From Candidatus Solibacter usitatus (lineage in GTDB: Bacteria; Acidobacteriota; Terriglobia; Bryobacterales; Bryobacteraceae), in NCBI GenBank assembly GCA_016191645.1, contig JACPVQ010000079.1, positions 1 to 37,797 on the forward strand: a stretch of DNA of 37,797 nt, in the 5' to 3' direction. The notes beneath the pieces are model-generated. The model made no database searches. It saw nothing but the letters and a program-made list of their open reading frames with translations, and had not been told where the DNA came from. The position numbers and the translations under genes were made by a program. This document shows, piece after piece, positions 29,640 through 37,797 of the stretch. The stretch's first letter is position 1. Each line of letters opens with the position of its first letter.

Positions 29640-30047
29640 TTATGCAATCTCTCGCGCCACCAGCTTGCACGGGATAGGCAGTTTTTGCGCCGCCAACCGC
29701 ATCGCTTCCTTGGCCGTTTCCAGCGGCACGCCTTCCATCTCAAACAAAATCTTGCCCGGTCTCACCACGGCCACCCACTGCTCCGGCGCGCCCTTTCCCT
29801 TACCCATGCGGGTTTCGGCGGGCTTCTTCGTAATCGGCTTATCCGGAAATACGCGGATCCAAACCTTGCCGCCGCGCTTAATATGGCGCGTCATGGCGAC
29901 ACGAGCCGCCTCAATCTGACGATCGGTAACCCACGCTACGCGCATCGCCTTCAATCCAAAGTCGCCGAATGAAACCGTGGACCCACGCCAGGCCTTCCCC
30001 TTCCGGCGTCCGCGCTGTTGTTTGCGGTACTTGACCTTTTTTGGCAT
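29640..30047 (-). CDS. rplP: 50S ribosomal protein L16
   Basis: [61 protein letters not shown]. Confidence 0.97.
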   Translation of the reverse strand: MPKKVKYRKQQRGRRKGKAWRGSTVSFGDFGLKAMRVAWVTDRQIEAARVAMTRHIKRGGKVWIRVFPDKPITKKPAETRMGKGKGAPEQWVAVVRPGKILFEMEGVPLETAKEAMRLAAQKLPIPCKLVAREIA

Positions 30048-30076
30048 CAACATGGCGTTTGACCTTTCCTACTTTC

Positions 30077-30937
30077 CTACTTGTTCTCTCCGCCTTCGCC
30101 GCCTTCCTGTTTCCAGGAGGGAGGCGCGGGGTTGGCGATGGGCGGCGCCAGTGGCGCACCCTTGGAATCGGCCGCCGCTACAGTTGGCTCCACCACGGGA
30201 GCGACCGCGATGGGTGCCACAGGCTGCTGCGCGGGACGGTCGCCACGCAGCGGACGGCGCTGCTGACGGCGCGGTTCCGGATCGTTTCGCAATCCGCCGC
30301 GGCGCAATTGGCCTTCGATAATCTCTCCGTTATACACCCACGTCTTGATTCCAATGACGCCGTAGGTTGTATACGCTTGCGCAAAACCGTAATCGATGTC
30401 CGCGCGCAACGTATGCAGCGGAAGCTGTCCTTGCAAATACCATTCGCTGCGAGCGATTTCCGCGCCGTTCAATCGGCCGGAAACGCGAACTTTGATGCCC
30501 AATGCGCGCATACGCAAGGCGTTTTCCACGGCCTTGCGCATGGCGCGGCGGAACGCCACGCGCTTTTCCAACTGCAGTGCGATCGATTCGGCGATCAACT
30601 GCGCGTCCGCGTCGGGCTTATGCACTTCCTGGATGTCGATAAAAACTTCGCGCTTGGTCGATTTCGCCAGCTCCTGCTTGAGCTTTTCGATCTCCGCGCC
30701 TTTGCGGCCAATGATGATGCCCGGGCGCGACGTGCGGATGGTGATGCGCAGCTTGTTGCCGGGGCGGTCCACTTCAATGCTGGAAACTCCCGCCGCTTTC
30801 AACCGGTGGCGAAGGTCGCTCTTCAGTTCAAGATCTTCCTGCAGCAGCTTCGCGTAATCCTGTTTGGCGAACCAGCGCGAACGCCAGGTTTTCGTTACGC
30901 CGACGCGAAATCCATAGGGATGTACTTTCTGGCCCAT
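30077..30937 (-). CDS. rpsC: 30S ribosomal protein S3 with Pro/Ala-rich C-terminal extension
   Basis: [56 protein letters not shown]; tail of about 70 aa after [13 protein letters not shown]. Confidence 0.97.
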   Translation of the reverse strand: MGQKVHPYGFRVGVTKTWRSRWFAKQDYAKLLQEDLELKSDLRHRLKAAGVSSIEVDRPGNKLRITIRTSRPGIIIGRKGAEIEKLKQELAKSTKREVFIDIQEVHKPDADAQLIAESIALQLEKRVAFRRAMRKAVENALRMRALGIKVRVSGRLNGAEIARSEWYLQGQLPLHTLRADIDYGFAQAYTTYGVIGIKTWVYNGEIIEGQLRRGGLRNDPEPRRQQRRPLRGDRPAQQPVAPIAVAPVVEPTVAAADSKGAPLAPPIANPAPPSWKQEGGEGGENK

Positions 30938-30939
30938 GC

Positions 30940-31296
30940 TTAAGCTCTTTCTCCAACCTTCACGACGATGTGCGAAATGCGGCGCTGATAGCGGTAGGCG
31001 CGTCCCATGGGAGCGGGCCGGATGCGCTTCATGCGCGGCCCTTCATTCACGTACGCTTCGGTCACATACAAACTATCGACGTCGATTGTGGTGGAGCGAT
31101 TTTCCGCGTTGGCAATCGCCGAACGCAGAACTTTTTCCACTGTGGGCGCAATGCGCTTATTCGTAGCGCGCAGAATGTGCACGGCATCGCCGGCTTTTTT
31201 GCCGCGGATGAGGTCCACCACCAACCGGGCTTTCTGCGCCGACATGCGCACGTAGCGCGCTTCCGCTTTGTATTTTGTTTTCGTAGCTTCTGCCAT
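30940..31296 (-). CDS. rplV: 50S ribosomal protein L22
   Basis: [62 protein letters not shown]. Confidence 0.96.
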   Translation of the reverse strand: MAEATKTKYKAEARYVRMSAQKARLVVDLIRGKKAGDAVHILRATNKRIAPTVEKVLRSAIANAENRSTTIDVDSLYVTEAYVNEGPRMKRIRPAPMGRAYRYQRRISHIVVKVGERA

Positions 31297-31321
31297 TTGC
31301 AAATGCTCCTCGGCTTCCCGC

Positions 31322-31606
31322 TCAGGCCGGCTTGGCGGCCTTATCCGCCTTCGCCGCATGCCCCTTAAAGGTCCGCGTCGGCGAGAATTCGCCGAACTTG
31401 TGACCCACCATGTTTTCCGTTACGTACACCGGAATGAATTTCTTGCCGTTATGGACGGCGACTGTTTGACCAATGAACTCCGGGAGAATCGTCGAGCGGC
31501 GCGACCACGTGCGCGTCACTTTGCGCTCGCCTCCGGCGGCTGCCGCCGTGAGTTTGACCAGCAGATGCTGATCCACGAAGGGTCCTTTCTTGAGAGAACG
31601 TCCCAT
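31322..31606 (-). CDS. rpsS: 30S ribosomal protein S19
   Basis: [70 protein letters not shown]. Confidence 0.97.
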   Translation of the reverse strand: MGRSLKKGPFVDQHLLVKLTAAAAGGERKVTRTWSRRSTILPEFIGQTVAVHNGKKFIPVYVTENMVGHKFGEFSPTRTFKGHAAKADKAAKPA

Positions 31607-32447
31607 GCGGCTGCCGAGTCCTTGCCTCCAATTGTCGCCGAACAATCATCGAGTCTGTGCGCTTGTTATTACGGGTCTTGAAGCCGCGGGTTGGCTGGCC
31701 CCACGGAGTTACCGGGTGTCGTCCACCCGAGGTACGGCCTTCGCCGCCGCCGTGCGGGTGATCCACGGGATTCATGGACACGCCGCGGTTGTGCGGCTTT
31801 TTACCCATATGGCGTTTACGGCCGGCCTTGCCCAGAGAAACGTTTTCATGCTCCACGTTGCCCACTTGGCCAATAGTGGCGCGGCAATCGATGTGCACTT
31901 TGCGGATTTCGCCGGAAGGTAATTTCAACAGCGCGTATTCGGTCTCCCTGGAAATCAACTGCACGGAAGAGCCGGCGGAGCGAGCCATCTGGCCGCCCTT
32001 TCCCGGCCGCAGCTCCACGTTGTGAACCGTGGTTCCGGCGGGGATATTCTTCAGCGGCAGCGAATTGCCAACCAGAATATCGGCCGTGGATCCGGAAAGC
32101 ACCTGGCGTCCCACTTCCAAACCGACCGGCGCGAGAATATAACGTTTTTCGCCATCCGTATAGTGCAGCAATGCGATGCGCGCGGACCGGTTGGGATCGT
32201 ATTCAATGGAGGCAACCTTGCCCACCACGCCATCCTTGTCACGCTTAAAATCGATAATGCGGTAGGATTTTTTCGCCCCACCGCCCCGGAAGCGGCTGGA
32301 AAGCTGGCCCAGATTATTGCGGCCGCCGGAACGAACCTTACCGCTGGTCAGCTTCTTTTCGGGCTCTTTTGTGGCCAGACCTTCGCGCGACACTACCGTC
32401 ATAAAACGGCGCGCCGGCGTGGTCGGACGGAATGTCTTCATCGCCAT
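31449..32447 (-). CDS. rplB: 50S ribosomal protein L2 with 61-aa C-terminal extension overlapping rpsS
   Basis: [87 protein letters not shown], then no stop until 31449. Confidence 0.95.
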   Translation of the reverse strand: MAMKTFRPTTPARRFMTVVSREGLATKEPEKKLTSGKVRSGGRNNLGQLSSRFRGGGAKKSYRIIDFKRDKDGVVGKVASIEYDPNRSARIALLHYTDGEKRYILAPVGLEVGRQVLSGSTADILVGNSLPLKNIPAGTTVHNVELRPGKGGQMARSAGSSVQLISRETEYALLKLPSGEIRKVHIDCRATIGQVGNVEHENVSLGKAGRKRHMGKKPHNRGVSMNPVDHPHGGGEGRTSGGRHPVTPWGQPTRGFKTRNNKRTDSMIVRRQLEARTRQPHGTFSQERTLRGSASAGQTHGGSRRRRAQSDAHVVAPLDDSPGVHWSNSRRP

Positions 32448-32450
32448 AAA

Positions 32451-32738
32451 TTAGATCTCCGCGTACTCGGGCACTTTTTGCCCGGCTTTCAGCTTTACGT
32501 ACGCCTTCTTCCAATCGGAACGGTAGCCGGAGAAGCGTCCGCGGCGGCGCAGCTTCCCTTCCACGATTGAAGTCCGTACTTCCGCTACCTTCACTTTGAA
32601 CAGTTTTTCGACAGCGGCTTTGATTTGCGTCTTGTTTGCCTCGGGTTTGACTTCGAAGCAAAGCGTCAACTCAGCCTCTTTTTTCCCAACGGCCTTTTCC
32701 GTCACGATGGGCCGGCGAATTAAATCGTAGTTTGTCAT
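32451..32738 (-). CDS. rplW: 50S ribosomal protein L23
   Basis: MTNYDLIRRPIVTEKAVGKKEAELTLCFEVKPEANKTQIKAAVEKLFKVKVAEVRT; TAATG coupling to rplD. Confidence 0.95.
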   Translation of the reverse strand: MTNYDLIRRPIVTEKAVGKKEAELTLCFEVKPEANKTQIKAAVEKLFKVKVAEVRTSIVEGKLRRRGRFSGYRSDWKKAYVKLKAGQKVPEYAEI

Positions 32739-33361
32739 TACGCCAATCCCTCCGACAGCTTCATGGCAGCGGCCTGGGTCAACACAACCTTCTGGTGCCG
32801 CAGCAGATCGTACGTAGTCACTTCTTTGGAAGAAGACAGCGTGACGCCGGGAATGTTGCGCGAGCCCTTCATGAGGTTGGGATTTTCGCCCGCTTCCACA
32901 AGCAGAACCGTACGCGTCGCCTCCAACTGTTTGAGCGCCGACGCCACTAGCCGGGTCTTGCCTTCCGCAATGGAAAAAGCATCGACCACTTTCAATTCGC
33001 CGTCGCGCAATTTCGCGGTAAGCGCGGAGCGCAACGCTCCGAGCAACATTTTCTTTGGAAGGTGATAGCTGTAATCGCGCGGAATAGGGCCGTGAACGGT
33101 TGCGCCGTGACGCCACAGCGGCGAACGAATGGAGCCGATACGCGCGCGTCCGGTTCCCTTCTGCCGCCACAGTTTCTTACCGGAACCCGATACTTCCCAA
33201 CGGCGCTTGGTCTTGACCGTTCCCGAGCGGACGCCGGCCATGTAGTGCCGGACGGATTCCCACAGAAGCGCTTCGTTTACCGTTGTGCCAAACACGCTCT
33301 CGGCCAGCGTGATTTCGCCGACCTTCTGGTTGCTGAGATTAACGACGTCTACTGTTGGCAT
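32738..33361 (-). CDS. rplD: 50S ribosomal protein L4
   Basis: TKRRWEVSGSGKKLWRQKGTGRARIGSIRSPLWRHGATVHGPIPRDYSYHLPKKM. Confidence 0.96.
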   Translation of the reverse strand: MPTVDVVNLSNQKVGEITLAESVFGTTVNEALLWESVRHYMAGVRSGTVKTKRRWEVSGSGKKLWRQKGTGRARIGSIRSPLWRHGATVHGPIPRDYSYHLPKKMLLGALRSALTAKLRDGELKVVDAFSIAEGKTRLVASALKQLEATRTVLLVEAGENPNLMKGSRNIPGVTLSSSKEVTTYDLLRHQKVVLTQAAAMKLSEGLA

Positions 33362-33362
33362 T

Positions 33363-34019
33363 TCAGCTTCCCTTCTTGGCGGGTTTGACGATGACGTAGC
33401 CGCCATTCGGTCCGGGCACTGCGCCCTTCACCATCAGAACGTTGTCGTCGGAATCGATGTTGATTACTTCCAGATTGCGCACCGTGACGTCCTGCACGCC
33501 CATGTGACCGGCCATTTTCATGCCCGGGAAAACGCGCGAAGGAAAACTGGATGCGCCAATGGAGCCGGGCGAACGGTGGAACATGGAACCGTGAGATCCC
33601 GGGCCGCCGCGAAAATGATGCCGCTTGATGATACTGGCAAAACCGCGACCCTTGCTGATCCCGGTCACATCCACTTTTTCCATGACCTTAAACTGGTCAA
33701 CCAGCACTTTGTCGCCGGGCTTCGGATCGCCCGCGCCCGGCCGCAGCCGGATCTCTTTGAGGAAGCGCACGCCTTCAGCGCCGCCTTTCTTGAGATGGCC
33801 TGTCTCGGGTTTGTTGATCCGTGACGATTTCACGAATTCGACAAAACCAAGCTGAACGGCGTCATATCCGTCCGTAACCGGAGTCTTGCGTTGCACAACA
33901 ACGCACGGACCAGCCTTCAGGAGCGTCACGGGAACAACGTCCCCGTTCGCCTGGAAGACTTGCGTCATGCCAATTTTTTTACCTAGGATTCCTGGGCCCA
34001 TAATACCCCCAAGGGTCAT
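33363..34019 (-). CDS. rplC: 50S ribosomal protein L3
   Basis: GILGKKIGMTQVFQANGDVVPVTLLKAGPCVVVQRKT; GFASIIKRHHFRGGPGSHGSMFHRSPGSIGASSFPSRVFPGMKMAGHMG. Start may instead be 34001. Confidence 0.96.
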   Translation of the reverse strand: MTLGGIMGPGILGKKIGMTQVFQANGDVVPVTLLKAGPCVVVQRKTPVTDGYDAVQLGFVEFVKSSRINKPETGHLKKGGAEGVRFLKEIRLRPGAGDPKPGDKVLVDQFKVMEKVDVTGISKGRGFASIIKRHHFRGGPGSHGSMFHRSPGSIGASSFPSRVFPGMKMAGHMGVQDVTVRNLEVINIDSDDNVLMVKGAVPGPNGGYVIVKPAKKGS

Positions 34020-34073
34020 CGGATCCGGCCGCATTCACGTTGTTTCCAGCGTGCGCCGCCGCCTTCCGCTACC

Positions 34074-34400
34074 CTACTTTTTGTCCTTCCCAAACGCTTT
34101 GATCTCGACATCCACACCGGCTGGAAGATCCAGCTTCATCAGCGCGTCCACCGTATCCTGCGTCGGCTCCAAAATGTCCAACAACCGCTTGTGAGTCCGG
34201 ATCTCAAACTGCTCACGCGACTTCTTATCGACGTGCGGCGAGCGGTTGACCGTGTAACGGTTAATCGATGTGGGCAGAGGAATCGGGCCGGCGATTTGCG
34301 CTCCGGTCCGCCGTGCCGTTTGCACGATCTCTCCCGTCGATTGATCCAGAACCCGGTGATCATACGCCTTCAACCGGATGCGAATTCGTTCTCTCAGCAT
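34074..34400 (-). CDS. rpsJ: 30S ribosomal protein S10
   Basis: [73 protein letters not shown]. Confidence 0.97.
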   Translation of the reverse strand: MLRERIRIRLKAYDHRVLDQSTGEIVQTARRTGAQIAGPIPLPTSINRYTVNRSPHVDKKSREQFEIRTHKRLLDILEPTQDTVDALMKLDLPAGVDVEIKAFGKDKK

Positions 34401-34428
34401 TGTATTCCTGCTTTTTTCTCAGTCACGG

Positions 34429-35556
<1,128 letters not shown>

Positions 35557-35584
35557 GAAAAGCGAGTCTCCTCAAATGGTCTAA

Positions 35585-37678
35585 CTACTTCGTAACTTTT
35601 CCCTGCACACGGCTGACAATCTCTTCCGAGATGGCCGCCGGCACTTCATCGTACCTGCCGAAATGCATGGTGAAACTACCGCGCCCCTGCGTGCGGGAGC
35701 GGATATCGGTGGCGTAGCCGAACATTTCGGCCAGCGGCACCGACGACTTAATGATCTGCGAGGTTCCGCGCAACTCCATGCCTTCAATGCGCCCTCTTCG
35801 TGAATTCAAATCGCCGATGACGTCGCCCATGTATTCTTCCGGGACAACCACCTCGACGGCCATAATCGGCTCCAGCAAAACCGGCTTGGCGCGATCCGCG
35901 GCGGCTTTGATCGCCATGGAACCCGCGATCTTGAACGCCATCTCCGACGAATCCACATCATGGTAGCTTCCGTCGTAAACGGAAGCGCGCAGATCGGACA
36001 TGGGATAGCCTGCCAAAATGCCTGCTTCCAGCGCTTCTACCATGCCCTTTTCCGCGGGTCCGATAAATTCCTTCGGTATCGAGCCGCCCACGATATCGTT
36101 GACAAACTCAAATCCTGAGCCGCGCGGAAGCGGTTCCACGCGAATTTTGACGTGACCATACTGACCCTTGCCGCCGGTCTGACGCACAAAGCGTCCTTCG
36201 GCTTGCGCGGGTTTGCGAATCGTTTCGCGGTAGGCTACTTGCGGCTTGCCGACATTCGCGCCAACGCCAAACTCGCGCTGCATACGGTCGACAATAATCT
36301 CCAGGTGCAATTCGCCCATACCGGCGAGAATGGTCTGGCCTGTTTCGTGATCGACGGAAACTCGCAGCGTGGGATCTTCCTGCACCAGTTTCCCAATCGC
36401 CATACCGAGCTTTTCCTGGTCGGCCTTCGTTTTGGGTTCCACGGCAAGCTGGATCACCGGCTCCGGGAAGTCGATCGATTCCAGCAGAATGGGCGCCTTT
36501 TCATCGCAGATGGTATCGCCCGTGATGACCTGCTTCAATCCAACCGCGGCGGCGATGTCGCCTGCCAGAACTTCCTGCACTTCTTCGCGCTTGTTGGCAT
36601 GCATGCGGACAATACGTCCAATGCGCTCGCGCTTGCCCTTGCTGGAAATGTGAACCGTGTCGCCGCTGTTGACCTTTCCGGAATAGACACGGAAGAAGGC
36701 CAGTTGCCCGACGAACGGATCCGTCATGATCTTGAAGACCAGGGCCGAGAAGGATGCCCCATCCTCGGTCTTGCGTTCCAGGATGACGTCCGGCTTGCCG
36801 ATCTCAGTGCCCTGTACGGGAGGAACTTCGACGGGAGAGGGCAGAAAATCGACAACCGCGTCCAGAAGGTTCTGGACACCTTTATTCTTGAATGCCGAGC
36901 CGCACACAACCGGGAAGATTTTCTGCGCCAGAGTCGCTTTGCGGATTCCGCGAATCAACTCCTCGTTGGTCACCGCCTGGCCTTCGACGAATTTCGTGAA
37001 CAACTCATCGTCGACCTCGGAAACGGCCTCGATCAACTTCTCGCGATACTCCTTGGCCTTGTCCAGCATATCGGCGGGAATTTCGACATCGTCGTATTTC
37101 GCGCCCAGCGTTTCATCCTGCCAGATGCGAGCCGTCATGGTGATGAGATCCACGACACCGGCAAACTTGTCTTCCGCGCCCACGGGAAGTTGGACCGCAA
37201 TCGGCCGCGCCTTCAAACGATCCACAATGGTGTCCATGGCGTGATAGAAATCAGCGCCGATGCGATCCATTTTGTTGATGAAGCAGATTCGCGGAACCTG
37301 ATACTTGTCGGCCTGCCGCCACACCGTTTCCGACTGCGGCTGAACACCGGCCACCGCATCGAACACGGCGACCGCTCCATCCAGGACGCGTAAGCTGCGC
37401 TCGACTTCAGCGGTAAAGTCCACGTGCCCGGGCGTATCGATAATATTGATCTGAATGTCGCGCCAGGACGCCGTGGTCGCGGCGGAAGTAATGGTGATTC
37501 CGCGCTCCTGCTCCTGCGCCATCCAGTCCATGACGGCGGTTCCTTCATGAACTTCGCCGATCTTGTAAGTCTTACCAGTGTAGTAGAGAACACGCTCCGT
37601 AGTCGTAGTCTTCCCGGCATCGATGTGGGCCATGATGCCGATATTTCGCATCTTCTCTAATGGTATGGTGCGTGGCAT
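35585..37678 (-). CDS. fusA: Elongation factor G
   Basis: [88 protein letters not shown]; 697 aa. Confidence 0.98.
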   Translation of the reverse strand: MPRTIPLEKMRNIGIMAHIDAGKTTTTERVLYYTGKTYKIGEVHEGTAVMDWMAQEQERGITITSAATTASWRDIQINIIDTPGHVDFTAEVERSLRVLDGAVAVFDAVAGVQPQSETVWRQADKYQVPRICFINKMDRIGADFYHAMDTIVDRLKARPIAVQLPVGAEDKFAGVVDLITMTARIWQDETLGAKYDDVEIPADMLDKAKEYREKLIEAVSEVDDELFTKFVEGQAVTNEELIRGIRKATLAQKIFPVVCGSAFKNKGVQNLLDAVVDFLPSPVEVPPVQGTEIGKPDVILERKTEDGASFSALVFKIMTDPFVGQLAFFRVYSGKVNSGDTVHISSKGKRERIGRIVRMHANKREEVQEVLAGDIAAAVGLKQVITGDTICDEKAPILLESIDFPEPVIQLAVEPKTKADQEKLGMAIGKLVQEDPTLRVSVDHETGQTILAGMGELHLEIIVDRMQREFGVGANVGKPQVAYRETIRKPAQAEGRFVRQTGGKGQYGHVKIRVEPLPRGSGFEFVNDIVGGSIPKEFIGPAEKGMVEALEAGILAGYPMSDLRASVYDGSYHDVDSSEMAFKIAGSMAIKAAADRAKPVLLEPIMAVEVVVPEEYMGDVIGDLNSRRGRIEGMELRGTSQIIKSSVPLAEMFGYATDIRSRTQGRGSFTMHFGRYDEVPAAISEEIVSRVQGKVTK

Positions 37679-37716
37679 GAAGTCGCGCGTTTACCACCGG
37701 TAATGATAAATGTAAT

Positions 37717-37744
37717 ATTTTAATTCAACTTTCTAGTTTGGCAA
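37717..37744 (-). promoter_or_regulatory. Putative sigma70-type promoter upstream of fusA
   Basis: On the minus strand: TTGCCA (37744-37739), 16-nt spacer, TAAAAT (37722-37717); each box matches 5/6 consensus positions, within AT-rich sequence 39 nt upstream of the fusA ATG. Confidence 0.5.
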
Positions 37745-37797
37745 TTTTCTTATTTATACAAATTACGCCATATATTATTAACCTTATTGACTCGTAT

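Noticed and set aside
32739-33170. Upstream in-frame extension of the rplW ORF (239 aa) into rplD
   Set aside because: Conserved L23 starts at MTNYDLIRRP (ATG at 32738) with TAATG coupling; the upstream part is an out-of-frame shadow of rplD.

Overview
The window is about 37.8 kb, mostly GC-rich bacterial sequence. It resembles an acidobacterium of the Solibacter/Bryobacter type, but that placement is inferred from gene content only. Minus strand, about 37.7 to 18.8 kb: a continuous translation cluster fusA-tuf-rpsJ-rplC-rplD-rplW-rplB-rpsS-rplV-rpsC-rplP-rpmC-rpsQ-rplN-rplX-rplE-rpsN-rpsH-rplF-rplR-rpsE-rpmD-rplO-secY-adk-map-infA-rpmJ-rpsM-rpsK-rpsD-rpoA-rplQ, followed by ileS-lspA-lgt. Left 14 kb: a truncated HAD hydrolase, a GAF/kinase/receiver-like protein, a gamma-glutamyltransferase, an AraD1/FAH-like protein, an isoprenylcysteine methyltransferase-like protein, two divergent Gfo/Idh/MocA oxidoreductases, and a small gene string holding one bacterial microcompartment (BMC) shell protein, a CoA-acylating aldehyde dehydrogenase with an unusual C-terminal appendage, an unknown protein, recJ and a YprB-like nuclease. 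Main points for follow-up: (1) the BMC-H/aldehyde dehydrogenase locus, with an EutQ/EutT-like tail on the enzyme and coupling to recJ; (2) a hybrid histidine kinase homolog that appears to have lost both phosphoacceptors and its ATP-binding boxes; (3) three anomalies in core translation genes: EF-Tu lacks about 20 very conserved residues, L6 lacks its C-terminal ~31-35 residues, and L2 has lost its stop and runs 158 nt into rpsS; (4) an abrupt ~75% AT segment upstream of fusA carrying a good sigma70-like promoter. The translation-gene anomalies could be real or could be assembly errors; raw reads are needed to decide. No CRISPR array, tRNA, rRNA or transposase was recognised.
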